Notes: generated by a model not told the origin, from the letters alone. Positions 23,548 to 32,960 are shown, counted from the stretch's first letter. The stretch: 64,000 bases of DNA from Candidatus Microsaccharimonas sossegonensis (GCA_004100325.1 SCKX01000001.1:541453-605452); one strand, 5' to 3'. Translations and numbers: made by a program.

Positions 23548-25671
23548 TTACGACGCGGCTGCGTGACGACCAGTGATGCGACGGATGACTCGGAAGAGCC
23601 AGCGACGCGTCGGGTTGATCAGTAGCAGACCGAGCACGAGGAAGCCGAGACCACCGATGACACCTGTGGTGGTGTCCACCCCGGTGAAGGCCAGCTTCGA
23701 CGGCGGGTTACCGTGCGTCGAAGTGGTCGTCGTGATGGTGGTAGTGGTCGGCGGCGTCGGCGGAGTCGTCGGCGGCGTGGTCGCGCACGGCACGTTCGTG
23801 AAGGTGTAGCTCCACTGAGCAGCGTACTTGACTTCGTCGATCGATGTCAGGACCGTGTACGTGTCCTTCGGTCCCGGCTCGGCGACAGTCGCCCCATTGG
23901 ATGGGACGAACGTGACCACTGAGGTGCGAACACCATCTTTGGTCACCGTGTCGACCACACTGTAGGTGCCCTGGTTGGACTTGTAGAAGCTGAGCGTCTC
24001 GACGTCTCCGACGTTCGGGAAGTCCCTGACGATGGTAGGCTTACCATCGAGGATTCCGGGAACGTTGGTGGAGTCATCGCTCGTGCCACAGCCTTCGTTG
24101 AACCAGACGTTCTCGGGCTGCACCGTCGGAACGGTGCAGTCAAGAGACGTCGGGTTGACCAGGGTGTACTCCAGCTTGGTGGGTCCGGTGTAACTGAACC
24201 CACTTTGAACGACCACCGGAACGCTCCAGAGGCCGTAAATGCTAGAACCATCGCCACGCGCGTTCGGGTAGTCCTCGGCACGGATGGATCCCGTGCCGGT
24301 GAAACCGTTGACGCTCAGCCCCGCAGGGATGGTGTAGTTGATGGTGCTGTACGGTACCTTGCAGGTCGGTCCGTCCACCGTAATGGTGGGCGTCCCCGAG
24401 ACCGGAGTCGTCGGGGTGACGTAGTCAAACGTGTAGCTGGTGCAGCCAGCGGTGAGGTTAGTCACCGTCCAGTTGCCCACCACGCCCGAGCCGAGGCTCA
24501 GGCCGAGTTCGATTACCTTCGCTTTGGGGTTAGCCGCCACGAAGTCTGCCCACGATCCGAAGGAGGTGTAGCCCATGCCACTCGGCACGTTAAAGCCGGG
24601 CTTGTTGACCCACCAGTTCTGACTGCCGTAAGCCCAGGGCTCGCCCACGAGGTAGCCGTCCCAGGTGCCGTTGCCATCGACATCGATGCCGACCTGCATG
24701 CCCGGCTTGACGCCGGACCCACCGTTTGCGAACGTGACGCTGGGCTCCCCGAACTGGGAGAGCGGCGTCGGCGTGATCGCACGGTACAGGGTCGCCTTGT
24801 TCTGACTTGACCCCGGGTTGGCGGTGTCCGTCGTCTGGAAGTTCACACCTCCAGAAACGAACGACACCTTGCCGGTGGCACGCGTGTCCGACTGATACCA
24901 GCCGCTAGCGTCCAGGTTGGTTGCCTTCGGACCAGTTGTGATCGTCGGGCAGACCTTGGGAGTCGGCGGCTTGGGGCAGTTCGGCGTGGTGATCACCTTG
25001 TAGGGGTTCACATCTTTGCCGAGTGCACCGTACGCCAAGTCCTCCTTGGGAATGTTCGGTCCGTACAGCTTGCCGCCAGCGATCAGGTCGTTGGTCGTCT
25101 TGCTGTTGTTGTACAGGTCGATCTGGTAGGATGACCCGCAGACGAACTTTGTGGACGTGTCGAGCAGACTAAGGCTGGCGGTGTCGGTGAGGACGTTGTC
25201 AGCGAAGGTCTGGTTCGGGTTCCACAGATTGGAGGGTCCACCTGGAATGAACCAGGCGACCAGGTTGTACTTCGGCGCTTTCGGCGGTGCCGGCAGCGTG
25301 TCAGTCTTCACCTTGGTCGCCACGCTGGGTTGAGCCGAAGTGTCCGTTGGCGTTGCGGAGGCGGCGGGTGCCGGCTCTGTTGCCTGAGGAACGACGTCGG
25401 CGGGTGCCGATGGCGCGTTGGTACTTGTGGGACTCGGTGTGGGCGACGTGGTCACCGGCGTGCTTGGCTCCGGTGAAGGAGTCGGCGGGGCCGGCGTCTG
25501 CGTAGTCGAAGGCTCCGGTGAGGGAGTCGCGACCGGCGCAGCGACCGTTGTCGTGTCGGTACTGGACGGTGTCGGAGCACCCTCGGCAAAAGCCGGGGAT
25601 ACCCCACTCAGCCCCAGCGCGACCAGCGCTGTTACTGCCACCGCCATGGTGGTTGTCTTTGGAGGCCGCAT
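23548..25671 (-). CDS. Secreted GC-rich surface protein with LAFTG sorting signal
   Basis: 707 residues. N-terminal signal peptide (MRPPKTTTMAVAVTALVALGLSGVSPAFAEG), a Pro/Ser/Thr-rich linker to about residue 125, then beta-rich extracellular domains with paired cysteines (TKFVCGSSYQIDLY, GCTSYTFDYV), a Thr/Pro-rich stalk, and a C-terminal LAFTG motif followed by a hydrophobic helix and a basic tail (RRWLFRVIRR). That is a sortase-type wall-anchoring signal of the actinobacterial LPxTG/LAxTG kind. The base composition is far more GC-rich than the neighbours, pointing to recent transfer, probably from an actinobacterium. No sortase gene is in the window. Likely a cell-surface adhesin or wall protein; partner unknown. 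Confidence 0.85.
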   Translation of the reverse strand: MRPPKTTTMAVAVTALVALGLSGVSPAFAEGAPTPSSTDTTTVAAPVATPSPEPSTTQTPAPPTPSPEPSTPVTTSPTPSPTSTNAPSAPADVVPQATEPAPAASATPTDTSAQPSVATKVKTDTLPAPPKAPKYNLVAWFIPGGPSNLWNPNQTFADNVLTDTASLSLLDTSTKFVCGSSYQIDLYNNSKTTNDLIAGGKLYGPNIPKEDLAYGALGKDVNPYKVITTPNCPKPPTPKVCPTITTGPKATNLDASGWYQSDTRATGKVSFVSGGVNFQTTDTANPGSSQNKATLYRAITPTPLSQFGEPSVTFANGGSGVKPGMQVGIDVDGNGTWDGYLVGEPWAYGSQNWWVNKPGFNVPSGMGYTSFGSWADFVAANPKAKVIELGLSLGSGVVGNWTVTNLTAGCTSYTFDYVTPTTPVSGTPTITVDGPTCKVPYSTINYTIPAGLSVNGFTGTGSIRAEDYPNARGDGSSIYGLWSVPVVVQSGFSYTGPTKLEYTLVNPTSLDCTVPTVQPENVWFNEGCGTSDDSTNVPGILDGKPTIVRDFPNVGDVETLSFYKSNQGTYSVVDTVTKDGVRTSVVTFVPSNGATVAEPGPKDTYTVLTSIDEVKYAAQWSYTFTNVPCATTPPTTPPTPPTTTTITTTTSTHGNPPSKLAFTGVDTTTGVIGGLGFLVLGLLLINPTRRWLFRVIRRITGRHAAAS

Positions 25672-25760
25672 TCTAGGAATGCCTTTCTCTTCAGGATGGG
25701 TGGCATCAGCGGGACTGCTGATGTTTTAGGGATGAACCTGTGTCTGTCATAAGCCTAAGA

Positions 25761-25787
25761 TTTAAGGTGCCGCTGGGGCACCTTAAA
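25761..25787 (-). promoter_or_regulatory. Perfect 11-bp hairpin in the surface-protein leader
   Basis: TTTAAGGTGCC/GGCACCTTAAA with a 5-nt loop, about 90 bp before the start codon and inside the predicted leader. No T-run follows on the minus strand, so it may stabilise the mRNA or bind a regulator. Confidence 0.5.
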
Positions 25788-25811
25788 GCAAAGGTCCACA
25801 GCAACTTGGTG

Positions 25812-25839
25812 ATTATAGCACAAAATTATAACATTGTAA
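25812..25839 (-). promoter_or_regulatory. Promoter of the surface-protein gene
   Basis: Minus strand TTACAA (25834-25839) and TATAAT (25812-25817), 16-bp spacing. AT-rich, unlike the GC-rich coding sequence it would drive, so the gene may have acquired a resident promoter. Confidence 0.5.
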
Positions 25840-25874
25840 ATATCCGTAACCGTTATCAGACGATGAAGTCACGC

Positions 25875-25905
25875 TTGACGCTCATGCTATAGACAGGTGT
25901 ATACT
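25875..25905 (+). promoter_or_regulatory. Possible promoter for the small ORFs at 25936 and 26228
   Basis: TTGACG (25875-25880) and TATACT (25900-25905); the 19-bp spacing is longer than ideal. It drives plus-strand transcription away from the surface-protein gene. Confidence 0.35.
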
Positions 25906-25935
25906 AAGTACAGTCATATAAGTACTTCATTCCTT

Positions 25936-26031
25936 ATGAAAATAAATAAGGATAAGATTTTCACTTATAGGCTTCAAGAAGCCACCAAACGTTCTGATGC
26001 ACTCTATAGAAAGACATATTCTTATCTGTAA
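25936..26031 (+). CDS. Possible 31-aa basic peptide
   Basis: ATG at 25936 opens MKINKDKIFTYRLQEATKRS and ends at TAA 26029-26031. A possible promoter lies upstream, but there is no good ribosome-binding site. It might be a leader peptide for the downstream small gene. Weak support. The rest of the gap from 25672 to 26227 holds the surface-protein leader and promoter, this ORF and a 6-bp hairpin GCTGAC/GTCAGC, and nothing else I recognise. Confidence 0.25.
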   Translation: MKINKDKIFTYRLQEATKRSDALYRKTYSYL

Positions 26032-26227
26032 GCGCCCCTCATGATCGCTACAATTCTCCGTGATATTTAGTAAACAGGAAGTCCTCGAGTCAAAGCGGTC
26101 TCACTTCCCTCTCTAAATCTCTCCTCCGTCTCTAACCGGAATATAAAAGCCGCTGCTGACCAGAAAATAATGTTGTCAGCTTATTTGCTTTACTCGACCA
26201 CATAAACTTATTTTGGAGAATATCAAC

Positions 26228-26479
26228 ATGAATCGTATCACTATCAACGAAGAAATCGCCGTGACAAAAATGGGGTTTAAAAAAGACCTTTCGGCCTATC
26301 CGCGTCGTATGGAATTTCGCGGTACTATCTATGAGTTCCTTGACGCTGGACTGCGCTGTCTCATCCGTTCTGGTGAGCAAATGGCCGAGATCATCACGCT
26401 GACTGATGGACAATCACAGTATCGTCTTCGTAGTGACAATCACGGCGGCAACTGGACATTACTGAGTATTATCTCTTAA
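26228..26479 (+). CDS. Small hypothetical protein, 83 aa
   Basis: Starts MNRITINEEIAVTKMGFKKD at 26228 with TTTGGAGAA eight bases upstream; the track start five codons earlier would skip this ribosome-binding site. The sequence alternates short strands (MEFRGTIYEFLDAGLRCLIRSGEQMAEIITL) and looks like a small beta-barrel. No family recognised. It is followed by a terminator. Confidence 0.65.
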   Translation: MNRITINEEIAVTKMGFKKDLSAYPRRMEFRGTIYEFLDAGLRCLIRSGEQMAEIITLTDGQSQYRLRSDNHGGNWTLLSIIS

Positions 26480-26497
26480 TGCACGCGTCCACCATGT

Positions 26498-26530
26498 AAA
26501 AACCCGGCTGGTATGTTGCCGGTTTTTTAT
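26498..26530. terminator. Terminator between convergent genes
   Basis: AAACCCGGC/GCCGGTTT stem with one bulged base and TTTTTT following on the plus strand, between the 83-aa gene and the P-type ATPase stop. Confidence 0.7.
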
Positions 26531-26541
26531 TATCGCCTTCT

Positions 26542-29073
26542 TTATTCCTGCGGGTCCATAACGCATCGTCTTCCCCACAATTTGTGCAATTCAACCACAA
26601 AGACAAGCACCGTGAATGCGATGAGACCGCTCACAAAAAGATCACCAAGTGCAATGGGATAAATGCCAAGCAGATTTTTTAACGGTCCAAACATGGCAAT
26701 GATCTGCAGGGTTATGGATACTGCTAGACCAATGTAGAAAGGTTTGTTAATAACTTTTAGGCGACTAAAGAGCGATTGGAAGGTACTTCGAGCGTTAAAG
26801 GCATTTGCCCACTGCATGACGACCAGGGCGGCAAATGCAACTGTACGTCCGTAATCTGCTCCATATCTCATGTTAAAGAATGCATACATCCCTACCGCCA
26901 TGCTTGCCATGGTAACGGCAACCAATACGATTCTAAATATAATGTATCGACTCAGTAGTGGTGACGTTGGTGTGATCGGTTTCACACGCATAATGTGTTT
27001 TTCACCTGGCTCAAGACCAAGCGGAATGACCATTGCCGTATCTGTCACTAAGTTTACCCACAAAATCTGAACTGGCGAAAGAGGCATCGGAAAGCCAATG
27101 GCAATCGAGATGACAGCGGTTGCGGCTTCGCCAATGTTGGTCGAAAGAAGGTAAAATAACATACGCTTGATATTTGAAAAAATAATGCGACCTTCTTTCA
27201 TGGCTCGAATAATACTCTCGAAATCGTTATTGAGGAGAATAATATCACCGGCGTCCTTCGCTATTTGTGAGCCGCTCCCCATTGCAACGCCAACATGAGC
27301 ACTTGACAAGGCTGGTACGTCGTTGACGCCATCGCCTGTCATGGCGGTGACCTCCTTCATTTTAAGTGCCTGAAGGATACGAAACTTGTTTTCGGGCGTA
27401 ACACGTGAAAAGACAAACGATGTGGCGACTCTTTTTTGCAGTTGTTTATCTGTTAAATTTCCTATTTCACGACTATCAAAAACCTGGTCTCTTGATTGAA
27501 TCAGTCCTAGTTGTCGACCAATATGATAGGCGGTCTCGAAATGGTCACCCGTTATCATACGCACGGTTACTCCCGCAAGCTGGGCTGTGGTAATTGCACG
27601 ACGAGCCGTCGGTCGAAGTGTATCGGCAACCGCTATAAAACCAACGAAGGTGAAGACGTGACGGGATGATAGTTCTTCAAATGCTTCAACTGGGTTTTTT
27701 ACGACGCTCGTGGCAAGTGCAATCACACGGTAGCCCTCTGAAGTTAATGCCTGTAGTGCTTGTTCGGCTTCTTCTTTGTTAGCAGAGGATAAGTGACTGT
27801 GTTCAATCACCCTTTCTGGTGCGCCCTTGACAACCAGTTCATATAGTCCCTCGTGATGCCAAATGTTACCACTCATTGAGAAAGTCTGGTTGAACGGTAA
27901 CTTTTTAATTGGTTCGCCTTTTAATTGAACTAATTCCTCTGCCTCAGTGAATTCAATCATTGCGATATCAAGCGGATCCCGTGTGTGCTGGCCGTGATGA
28001 TTTATGGTACGATGCGCAATCGTTGGCAGATGGTGCTGATTTTTCTCTGGTTGCCAAGTCTTTTGTACGGACAGTTTATTCTCTGTTAACGTCCCGGTTT
28101 TATCGGTTGCAATAGTGGTGATAACGCCAATCGTCTCGATTGCTCTCATGCTCCGTACAAGCGCTTTTTTGGCGGCCATTCGACGCATGCCTAGGACAAG
28201 GATAACAGATATGGCGACTGGTAGACCTTCTGGTACGGCAGACACAGAAAGTGCCAGGACAAAACGCAGCGCCTCGCTAAATTCAATGCCACGGACAATT
28301 GCAAGGATAAAGGCACCCACTGCCAACCCGCCGACACCCATAATTACGTAGCTTAATAGCTTGTCGATCTTTTTTTGGACGGGACTGGTACTCGCCTCTG
28401 ATGACTTCCGCGACAAAGCGGCAATGTGACCAAACTCAGTCGAGTTACCAGTATACACAACAATGCCGGTTGCGTGACCCGATACGATGAACGAACCCTG
28501 AAAAAGCATATTTGACTGTTCGTAGACCTCTTTTTTACCGTGTAAAGCATCGGTGTTTTTTTGTACCGGCACTGATTCACCGGTCAAGACAGATTCGTCG
28601 ACACGAAGCGTGTTGGTTGTCATAAGACGTACATCTGCGGGTACCTTGTCGCCTTCATTGAGTTGAATGACATCACCCGGTACCAGATCTGAATCGTCAA
28701 TATAACGAGTTTCACCGCCCCTAACGACTTCAATGCGCTGAGCGGTGTGCTTTTGAAGCGACCTGAGGATACGTTCGGTCGTAAACTGCTGTACGTAGTA
28801 GATGACAGCGCTGGTCATCATAATGACAAGGATAATAATTCCATCAAAAAATGATTGACGTGAAAAGCTAATAATAACGGCAATAAATAATACGAGCATA
28901 AAGACGTTTTTAAACGGCTCGATAAGCTTACGCCACAAAGGATCGCTTTTTATGCTGATTTCATTGCGCCCGTATGTTTTTAGTCGTTTTTCTCCCTCAC
29001 GGCGCGACAAACCTTTTCGTTCCGTGGCAAGTGCGTTGCAGGTGTCATCAATCGACATGTGGTAATAAAACAT
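26542..29073 (-). CDS. P-type cation-transporting ATPase (P2, Ca2+-type)
   Basis: 843-residue ion pump. The N-terminal cation-ATPase domain (ALATERKGLSRREGEKRLKTYGRNEI) is followed by TGESVPVQK (A domain), VSAVPEGLPVAISV (ion-site helix 4), the phosphorylation motif DKTGTLTENK, and the hinge TGDGVNDVPAL; six C-terminal helices include LWVNLVTDTAMVIPLGLEP. PEGLP and the NxxxD-type helix favour Ca2+ or Mn2+ export over Na+/K+ transport. I start at 29073: a TACAAT box ends seven bases before this ATG. An internal ATG at 29058 is the alternative. The longer track start crosses the greA terminator. Confidence 0.9.
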   Translation of the reverse strand: MFYYHMSIDDTCNALATERKGLSRREGEKRLKTYGRNEISIKSDPLWRKLIEPFKNVFMLVLFIAVIISFSRQSFFDGIIILVIMMTSAVIYYVQQFTTERILRSLQKHTAQRIEVVRGGETRYIDDSDLVPGDVIQLNEGDKVPADVRLMTTNTLRVDESVLTGESVPVQKNTDALHGKKEVYEQSNMLFQGSFIVSGHATGIVVYTGNSTEFGHIAALSRKSSEASTSPVQKKIDKLLSYVIMGVGGLAVGAFILAIVRGIEFSEALRFVLALSVSAVPEGLPVAISVILVLGMRRMAAKKALVRSMRAIETIGVITTIATDKTGTLTENKLSVQKTWQPEKNQHHLPTIAHRTINHHGQHTRDPLDIAMIEFTEAEELVQLKGEPIKKLPFNQTFSMSGNIWHHEGLYELVVKGAPERVIEHSHLSSANKEEAEQALQALTSEGYRVIALATSVVKNPVEAFEELSSRHVFTFVGFIAVADTLRPTARRAITTAQLAGVTVRMITGDHFETAYHIGRQLGLIQSRDQVFDSREIGNLTDKQLQKRVATSFVFSRVTPENKFRILQALKMKEVTAMTGDGVNDVPALSSAHVGVAMGSGSQIAKDAGDIILLNNDFESIIRAMKEGRIIFSNIKRMLFYLLSTNIGEAATAVISIAIGFPMPLSPVQILWVNLVTDTAMVIPLGLEPGEKHIMRVKPITPTSPLLSRYIIFRIVLVAVTMASMAVGMYAFFNMRYGADYGRTVAFAALVVMQWANAFNARSTFQSLFSRLKVINKPFYIGLAVSITLQIIAMFGPLKNLLGIYPIALGDLFVSGLIAFTVLVFVVELHKLWGRRCVMDPQE

Positions 29074-29120
29074 TAGCACTATTGTATCAGAGATGGGTAG
29101 CGGTTTCGACCGCTGCCAGC

Positions 29121-29163
29121 GACATAAAAACAACCTCCAGATTATGGAGGTTGTTTTTATGTC
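29121..29163. terminator. 19-bp perfect inverted repeat, terminator
   Basis: GACATAAAAACAACCTCCA pairs perfectly with its inverse at 29145-29163 around a 5-nt loop GATTA. The T-rich arm on either strand makes it a bidirectional-type terminator. It lies just downstream of the gre gene and upstream of the ATPase promoter. Confidence 0.85.
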
Positions 29164-29173
29164 GGAACTAGGC

Positions 29174-29671
29174 TTACGCAATTCTTACGAGGCGGAATGT
29201 CGTATTGTGAATTCCAGAGCTCCAGTGCACGATGTCTTTGACGGTTTTACCAACAAGATTGCGCCCAAGTGGGCTAAGGACTGAAATGCGTCCATCACTT
29301 GGATTGGCCTCAACTGTATCGACTAAGGTGTAACGGAAAAGTCTGCCTTGTTGATCGATGACATCAACGACTGACCCGATAGCAACCTTCATGCGAGCAC
29401 GTTTGGTCGGAAGTAGCTTGGCTGCGAGAATGGTTTGATGTTTTTCTGCAAGCTCTGCTTCGATTGACTCTAATTGTGACAATCGTTCGATGCGTTCAAG
29501 TCGGTCATCATGACCGGTTGTTTTATCCATATCATGCAACCCTTTAATGACCATTGCACGATCATGTTTTAACTGAGAAATTGCCTTCTTTAACTCTTTC
29601 ATACCCTTTTTACTTAGTAAGATGGTTTTTTCTGGCATGGTACTTATTTTCTTGCTGATGGTGGTGTTCAT
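29174..29671 (-). CDS. Transcription elongation factor, GreA/GreB family
   Basis: 165 residues. The N-terminal coiled coil starts ILLSKKGMKELKKAISQLKHDRAM and runs to about residue 85; the C-terminal FKBP-like domain has GSVVDVIDQQGRLFRYTLVD and VLSPLGRNLVGKTVKDI. Gre factors rescue backtracked RNA polymerase by stimulating transcript cleavage. The acidic tip residues are in a Asp/Glu-containing turn (HDMDKTTGHDDRLERIERL). GGAGGGAG lies upstream of the ATG. Whether it is the main GreA or a paralog is unclear, since another Gre-C protein is encoded at 16347. Confidence 0.82.
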   Translation of the reverse strand: MNTTISKKISTMPEKTILLSKKGMKELKKAISQLKHDRAMVIKGLHDMDKTTGHDDRLERIERLSQLESIEAELAEKHQTILAAKLLPTKRARMKVAIGSVVDVIDQQGRLFRYTLVDTVEANPSDGRISVLSPLGRNLVGKTVKDIVHWSSGIHNTTFRLVRIA

Positions 29672-29779
29672 GTGTTCACTCCCTCCGTTTTAATGCTTTT
29701 GTTAGCTTTTTGTAGCTGTACGATATGCTACTAATAGTAGTATGTCGTATTATCCTGAATACATTCTTAAAAGCTGGCG

Positions 29780-30451
29780 TTACTTTGTTGTAATTTTGCC
29801 ATTTTGCAATGTAAAAGTACGATCTGTTTTTCCGGCGATATCAAGATCGTGAGTTACAACGATAATCGTTGTCTTTTGACTGCGTGATAAATCATGGAGC
29901 AGGTCAAAAATTTTCTTCCCCGTAACGCTATCAAGATTACCGGTTGGCTCGTCGGCAAGGATATATGCTGGCTGGTTCGCGAGGGCTCTTGCGATACTGA
30001 CGCGTTGCTGCTGTCCCCCGCTAAGACGTGATGGTCGGCGATGTTGCTGATCTTCTTCTATGCCAACTGAGTGCAGAAGCTGCGTCGCACGGTCAAGCCG
30101 GCTGCTGGCTGGGTAACCACCAAACTCAAGTGCTAGCATAACATTTTCTAATGCACTGAGATTTGGAATTAAGTTATACTGCTGAAAAACAAACCCGATT
30201 TTACTAGCGCGGTACGTTGTTTGCTTTCTTCCGCTTAGTGTATTGATTTCCGTGTCGTCAACGATGATTGAGCCGGACGTTGGAGTGTCCAAAGCGCCAA
30301 GGATGCTAAGCAATGTACTCTTTCCACTGCCTGATTTTCCGATAATACTGACAAATTCACCGGTTTTCACCGAAAGTGTGACATCCTGTAATGCGTGCAC
30401 TGTCCCACCTGGTGTGGTGAAAGACTTTGATACTTTATCTACGGTTAACAT
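29780..30451 (-). CDS. ABC exporter ATP-binding subunit (MacB/LolD type)
   Basis: 223 residues from the ATG at 30451, which has AGGAG seven bases upstream. Walker [11 protein letters not shown]-loop [18 protein letters not shown], signature [15 protein letters not shown], Walker [14 protein letters not shown]-loop VVTHD. The VFQxYNLIPxLxAxENV pattern is typical of MacB/LolD/BceA ATPases that drive mechanotransmission-type permeases. It sits 8 bp downstream of its permease gene and behind a two-component system. Confidence 0.92.
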   Translation of the reverse strand: MLTVDKVSKSFTTPGGTVHALQDVTLSVKTGEFVSIIGKSGSGKSTLLSILGALDTPTSGSIIVDDTEINTLSGRKQTTYRASKIGFVFQQYNLIPNLSALENVMLALEFGGYPASSRLDRATQLLHSVGIEEDQQHRRPSRLSGGQQQRVSIARALANQPAYILADEPTGNLDSVTGKKIFDLLHDLSRSQKTTIIVVTHDLDIAGKTDRTFTLQNGKITTK

Positions 30452-30459
30452 ATGGTCTC

Positions 30460-31815
30460 CTATTCTGTCCTTAGTACTTCTGCTGGTCGAATGCGTGCGG
30501 TGAGCCACGCTGGGATTGCACTTCCGAGAAGCGCAATGAGTAGCGTAATGCCAATGGCGCTCATCAGGATTTGAGGAGTCAATGTTGCGCTTACTTGGGT
30601 AAGATTGGTTGTCAGTTGGCTCTGTGCGCGGGCAAATCCTCCTTCAAAGCCACCCGCTCCAGGTCCACCTCCTCGGGTTGGGCTTGTGGTTGAGGCACTA
30701 TTTTGGCTGTTCGATACCAGCGAGGTGGTCATTGGACCACTCACGGCAATACCAAGTGCAAATCCGATGACGGCACCAATAACTGTCATGGTTAACCCTT
30801 CGACGATAAACTGACCAATGACTTTTTTGTTTGATCCACCGATTGCTTTTATGACACCGATTTCACGTCGTCGTTCACGTACGACAAGGATCATGGCAAG
30901 CAGAATGATAAGCGCACCGGCTCCAGCAGCTGCAATGACACCCGTCAGTGTTAAAGTAGCAATACTTTCAAGCGACGAAACACTCGTGGCCGCCTGCTCT
31001 GCTTGGCTTGTAATGTCTGCCTTGCCTGCAAGTGTCGTCTTTAGTGTTGCCACAGTTGACGCGACGTTATCACTGCTGTTGACTTTTGCGCTGACATTGT
31101 TAACGGCGCCTGGTTGCGCAGTAAGTGTCTGTACGGTGGCGATCGGCATGATAATGCCACTGTCCTGAAAAGCATTTCCTGTCGTATAGATGCCTTTGAC
31201 GGTAATAGTCTTACCGTAGGCAGTAAAGGTGCTGTTAACTGCAAGATTATTTTTCGTTGCGAGGGTTGCACCGACAAGAGCAATATTATCTGAACTGTTA
31301 CCATCAATGGTTGCGCCACTGCTAATCGTAAGCACTCCTCCATTTGTTGCGATTGAGTTTGGATCGCTGGTTCCGGTAACATTTATACGCGAGGTCGGTG
31401 CGGGATGGGCTGCTCCAGTTGATTCGGAAGCAGAGCTGTTCGGAGCTTCGAATCGTTGCTGCCTTGCACCGAATGATCCTAAAGCTAACGATGACGTCAG
31501 GTTTGTATCAGTTGTGCCTAGACGATCTGTCAACGTGGATGTAACCGAGCTGACGTTCGCCGTGTTCTTTATAATGGTAATTTGTGCTGTAGTGAGTGCC
31601 TCGCCGCCTCCTTGGTCGCCCACAATACCAGCTGGTGTAATGGTTATCGACGTTCCGGCATTTGCTTTGACTTCGTCTACCTTTCTTAATACACTTCCGC
31701 GGGCAACGAGCATGCTAAGGATTAGGGCGATACTGATCGCAAACATTAACACGATCGCACCGGTTTTAATCGGACTTCTGACGGCATTTTTTATGCCGCG
31801 GGTCACAACATTCAT
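30460..31815 (-). CDS. ABC exporter permease, MacB/FtsX type
   Basis: 451 residues: one transmembrane helix at about residues 17-39, a large extracytoplasmic MacB-type domain (Ser/Thr/Asn-rich, to about residue 290), then three helices of an FtsX domain with the typical VVRERRREIGVIKAIGGSNKKVIGQF motif. No substrate channel pattern is expected; such permeases transmit force to extrude peptides, antibiotics or lipoproteins. A Gly-rich loop (PTRGGGPGAGGFEGGFARAQ) lies between the second and third FtsX helices. Fourth-gene partner is the downstream ATPase. Confidence 0.9.
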   Translation of the reverse strand: MNVVTRGIKNAVRSPIKTGAIVLMFAISIALILSMLVARGSVLRKVDEVKANAGTSITITPAGIVGDQGGGEALTTAQITIIKNTANVSSVTSTLTDRLGTTDTNLTSSLALGSFGARQQRFEAPNSSASESTGAAHPAPTSRINVTGTSDPNSIATNGGVLTISSGATIDGNSSDNIALVGATLATKNNLAVNSTFTAYGKTITVKGIYTTGNAFQDSGIIMPIATVQTLTAQPGAVNNVSAKVNSSDNVASTVATLKTTLAGKADITSQAEQAATSVSSLESIATLTLTGVIAAAGAGALIILLAMILVVRERRREIGVIKAIGGSNKKVIGQFIVEGLTMTVIGAVIGFALGIAVSGPMTTSLVSNSQNSASTTSPTRGGGPGAGGFEGGFARAQSQLTTNLTQVSATLTPQILMSAIGITLLIALLGSAIPAWLTARIRPAEVLRTE

Positions 31816-31874
31816 TATGTTTATATCTCCTTATTATAGTTATATCGCAGTAACAATCGTTACTGTGGAGGTCA

Positions 31875-32951
31875 CTATAACGAGGGATCCTGAATCTTAG
31901 CTGTAATATTTCTGATATTTGGTAAATAACATGTAAACGACGTTTCTTTCTCCGTTGAGCTTGCTTGAATATAGCCATGATGGATGTCGGTGATTTTTTT
32001 AGCTATAGCAAGACCTAGTCCGTAACCGTTTTTGCCACTTTCGGTTCGTGACGTATCGGCGCGGTAAAAGCGATCAAAAATGTGAGGTAATTTTTCTGGA
32101 TGAATAGGTGTGCCGGTATTTTTAATTTCAAAACCTGTCATCGTGCGACGCTCAAAAATTCGGATGCTAATCCGCGAGCGCTCCGGGCTGTATTTAATGG
32201 CATTTTCAATCAAAATGTTCATGAGTTCCATGATTGCTGCTTCATTTCCCACGAGCATCGCTGATTTTCTCGTAGTTATATCAAAACGTTTTTTATATTT
32301 TGCAAATGGCTTCATAACTGAGGGCAGCATTTCAACCAGGTTGATGTGCTTTTTTTCAAGTTTGTCATAGTCAAGCCGTGCCATCTTGAGGAGCATTTCT
32401 GACAATGAGATAAGTTTGTTGACTTCTTCCAGGTTACTTTCTAATTGTTCTCTTGCTTCTTCCGGCGTCAGTTTCTCATCACGAAGTGAAACTTCTAACT
32501 CGGCTTTCATTGCGGCAAGCGGTGTGCGCAGCTCGTGACTAGCATCACTAGTAAATCTACTTTGCGCTTCATGAGATTTTTCAATCGGTCCAAGCGTACG
32601 ACGCGCCAGGAAGTAGCTTCCAAAACCACCAGCAATGAGGACAAATATATTTATGTACACAAGCGCCAAAATCATCTGCACTGCTGCTTGGTGTGACTGA
32701 TCGAGACGGAGCTGATCTTGTTCTTGTTGAAAACTGTTGGGGGATATTGATCTGTCAGCAGGACTTACCCCTGGCTGGTTGACGCGGGAGCGCATCATCC
32801 TTGAATTCGTGATTCCCTGCTGTAAATTTTCAAGGCGAAGATTGATTTCTTGGAAGTTTAACTGATAGATCGCAACACTGAAAAGTAAACTGATCACCAT
32901 TAAAATTACAAGGTACCAGCCTGTCAGTTTGACGGTTGCAGACTTGAACAC
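31875..32951 (-). CDS. Sensor histidine kinase (two TM)
   Basis: 358 residues. TM helix at about 9-28, a short extracytoplasmic segment (about 60 residues), TM helix at about 93-115, then a HisKA domain with phospho-acceptor SDASHELRTPLAAMKAELEV, and an HATPase_c domain with N-box LIENAIKYSPE, IFDRFYRADTSR and GLGLAIAKKI. It pairs with the response regulator encoded 9 bp upstream. The short sensor loop and adjacent MacB-type exporter suggest sensing of envelope stress or peptides. Confidence 0.92.
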   Translation of the reverse strand: MFKSATVKLTGWYLVILMVISLLFSVAIYQLNFQEINLRLENLQQGITNSRMMRSRVNQPGVSPADRSISPNSFQQEQDQLRLDQSHQAAVQMILALVYINIFVLIAGGFGSYFLARRTLGPIEKSHEAQSRFTSDASHELRTPLAAMKAELEVSLRDEKLTPEEAREQLESNLEEVNKLISLSEMLLKMARLDYDKLEKKHINLVEMLPSVMKPFAKYKKRFDITTRKSAMLVGNEAAIMELMNILIENAIKYSPERSRISIRIFERRTMTGFEIKNTGTPIHPEKLPHIFDRFYRADTSRTESGKNGYGLGLAIAKKITDIHHGYIQASSTEKETSFTCYLPNIRNITAKIQDPSL

Positions 32952-32960
32952 TTCTGGCCT

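Noticed and set aside
23573-25729. Plus-strand and alternative-frame ORFs across the GC-rich gene
   Set aside because: High GC removes stop codons in all frames; these ORFs have Arg/Gly/Val-biased nonsense composition and no RBS, whereas the minus-strand 707-aa frame has signal peptide, domains and sorting signal.
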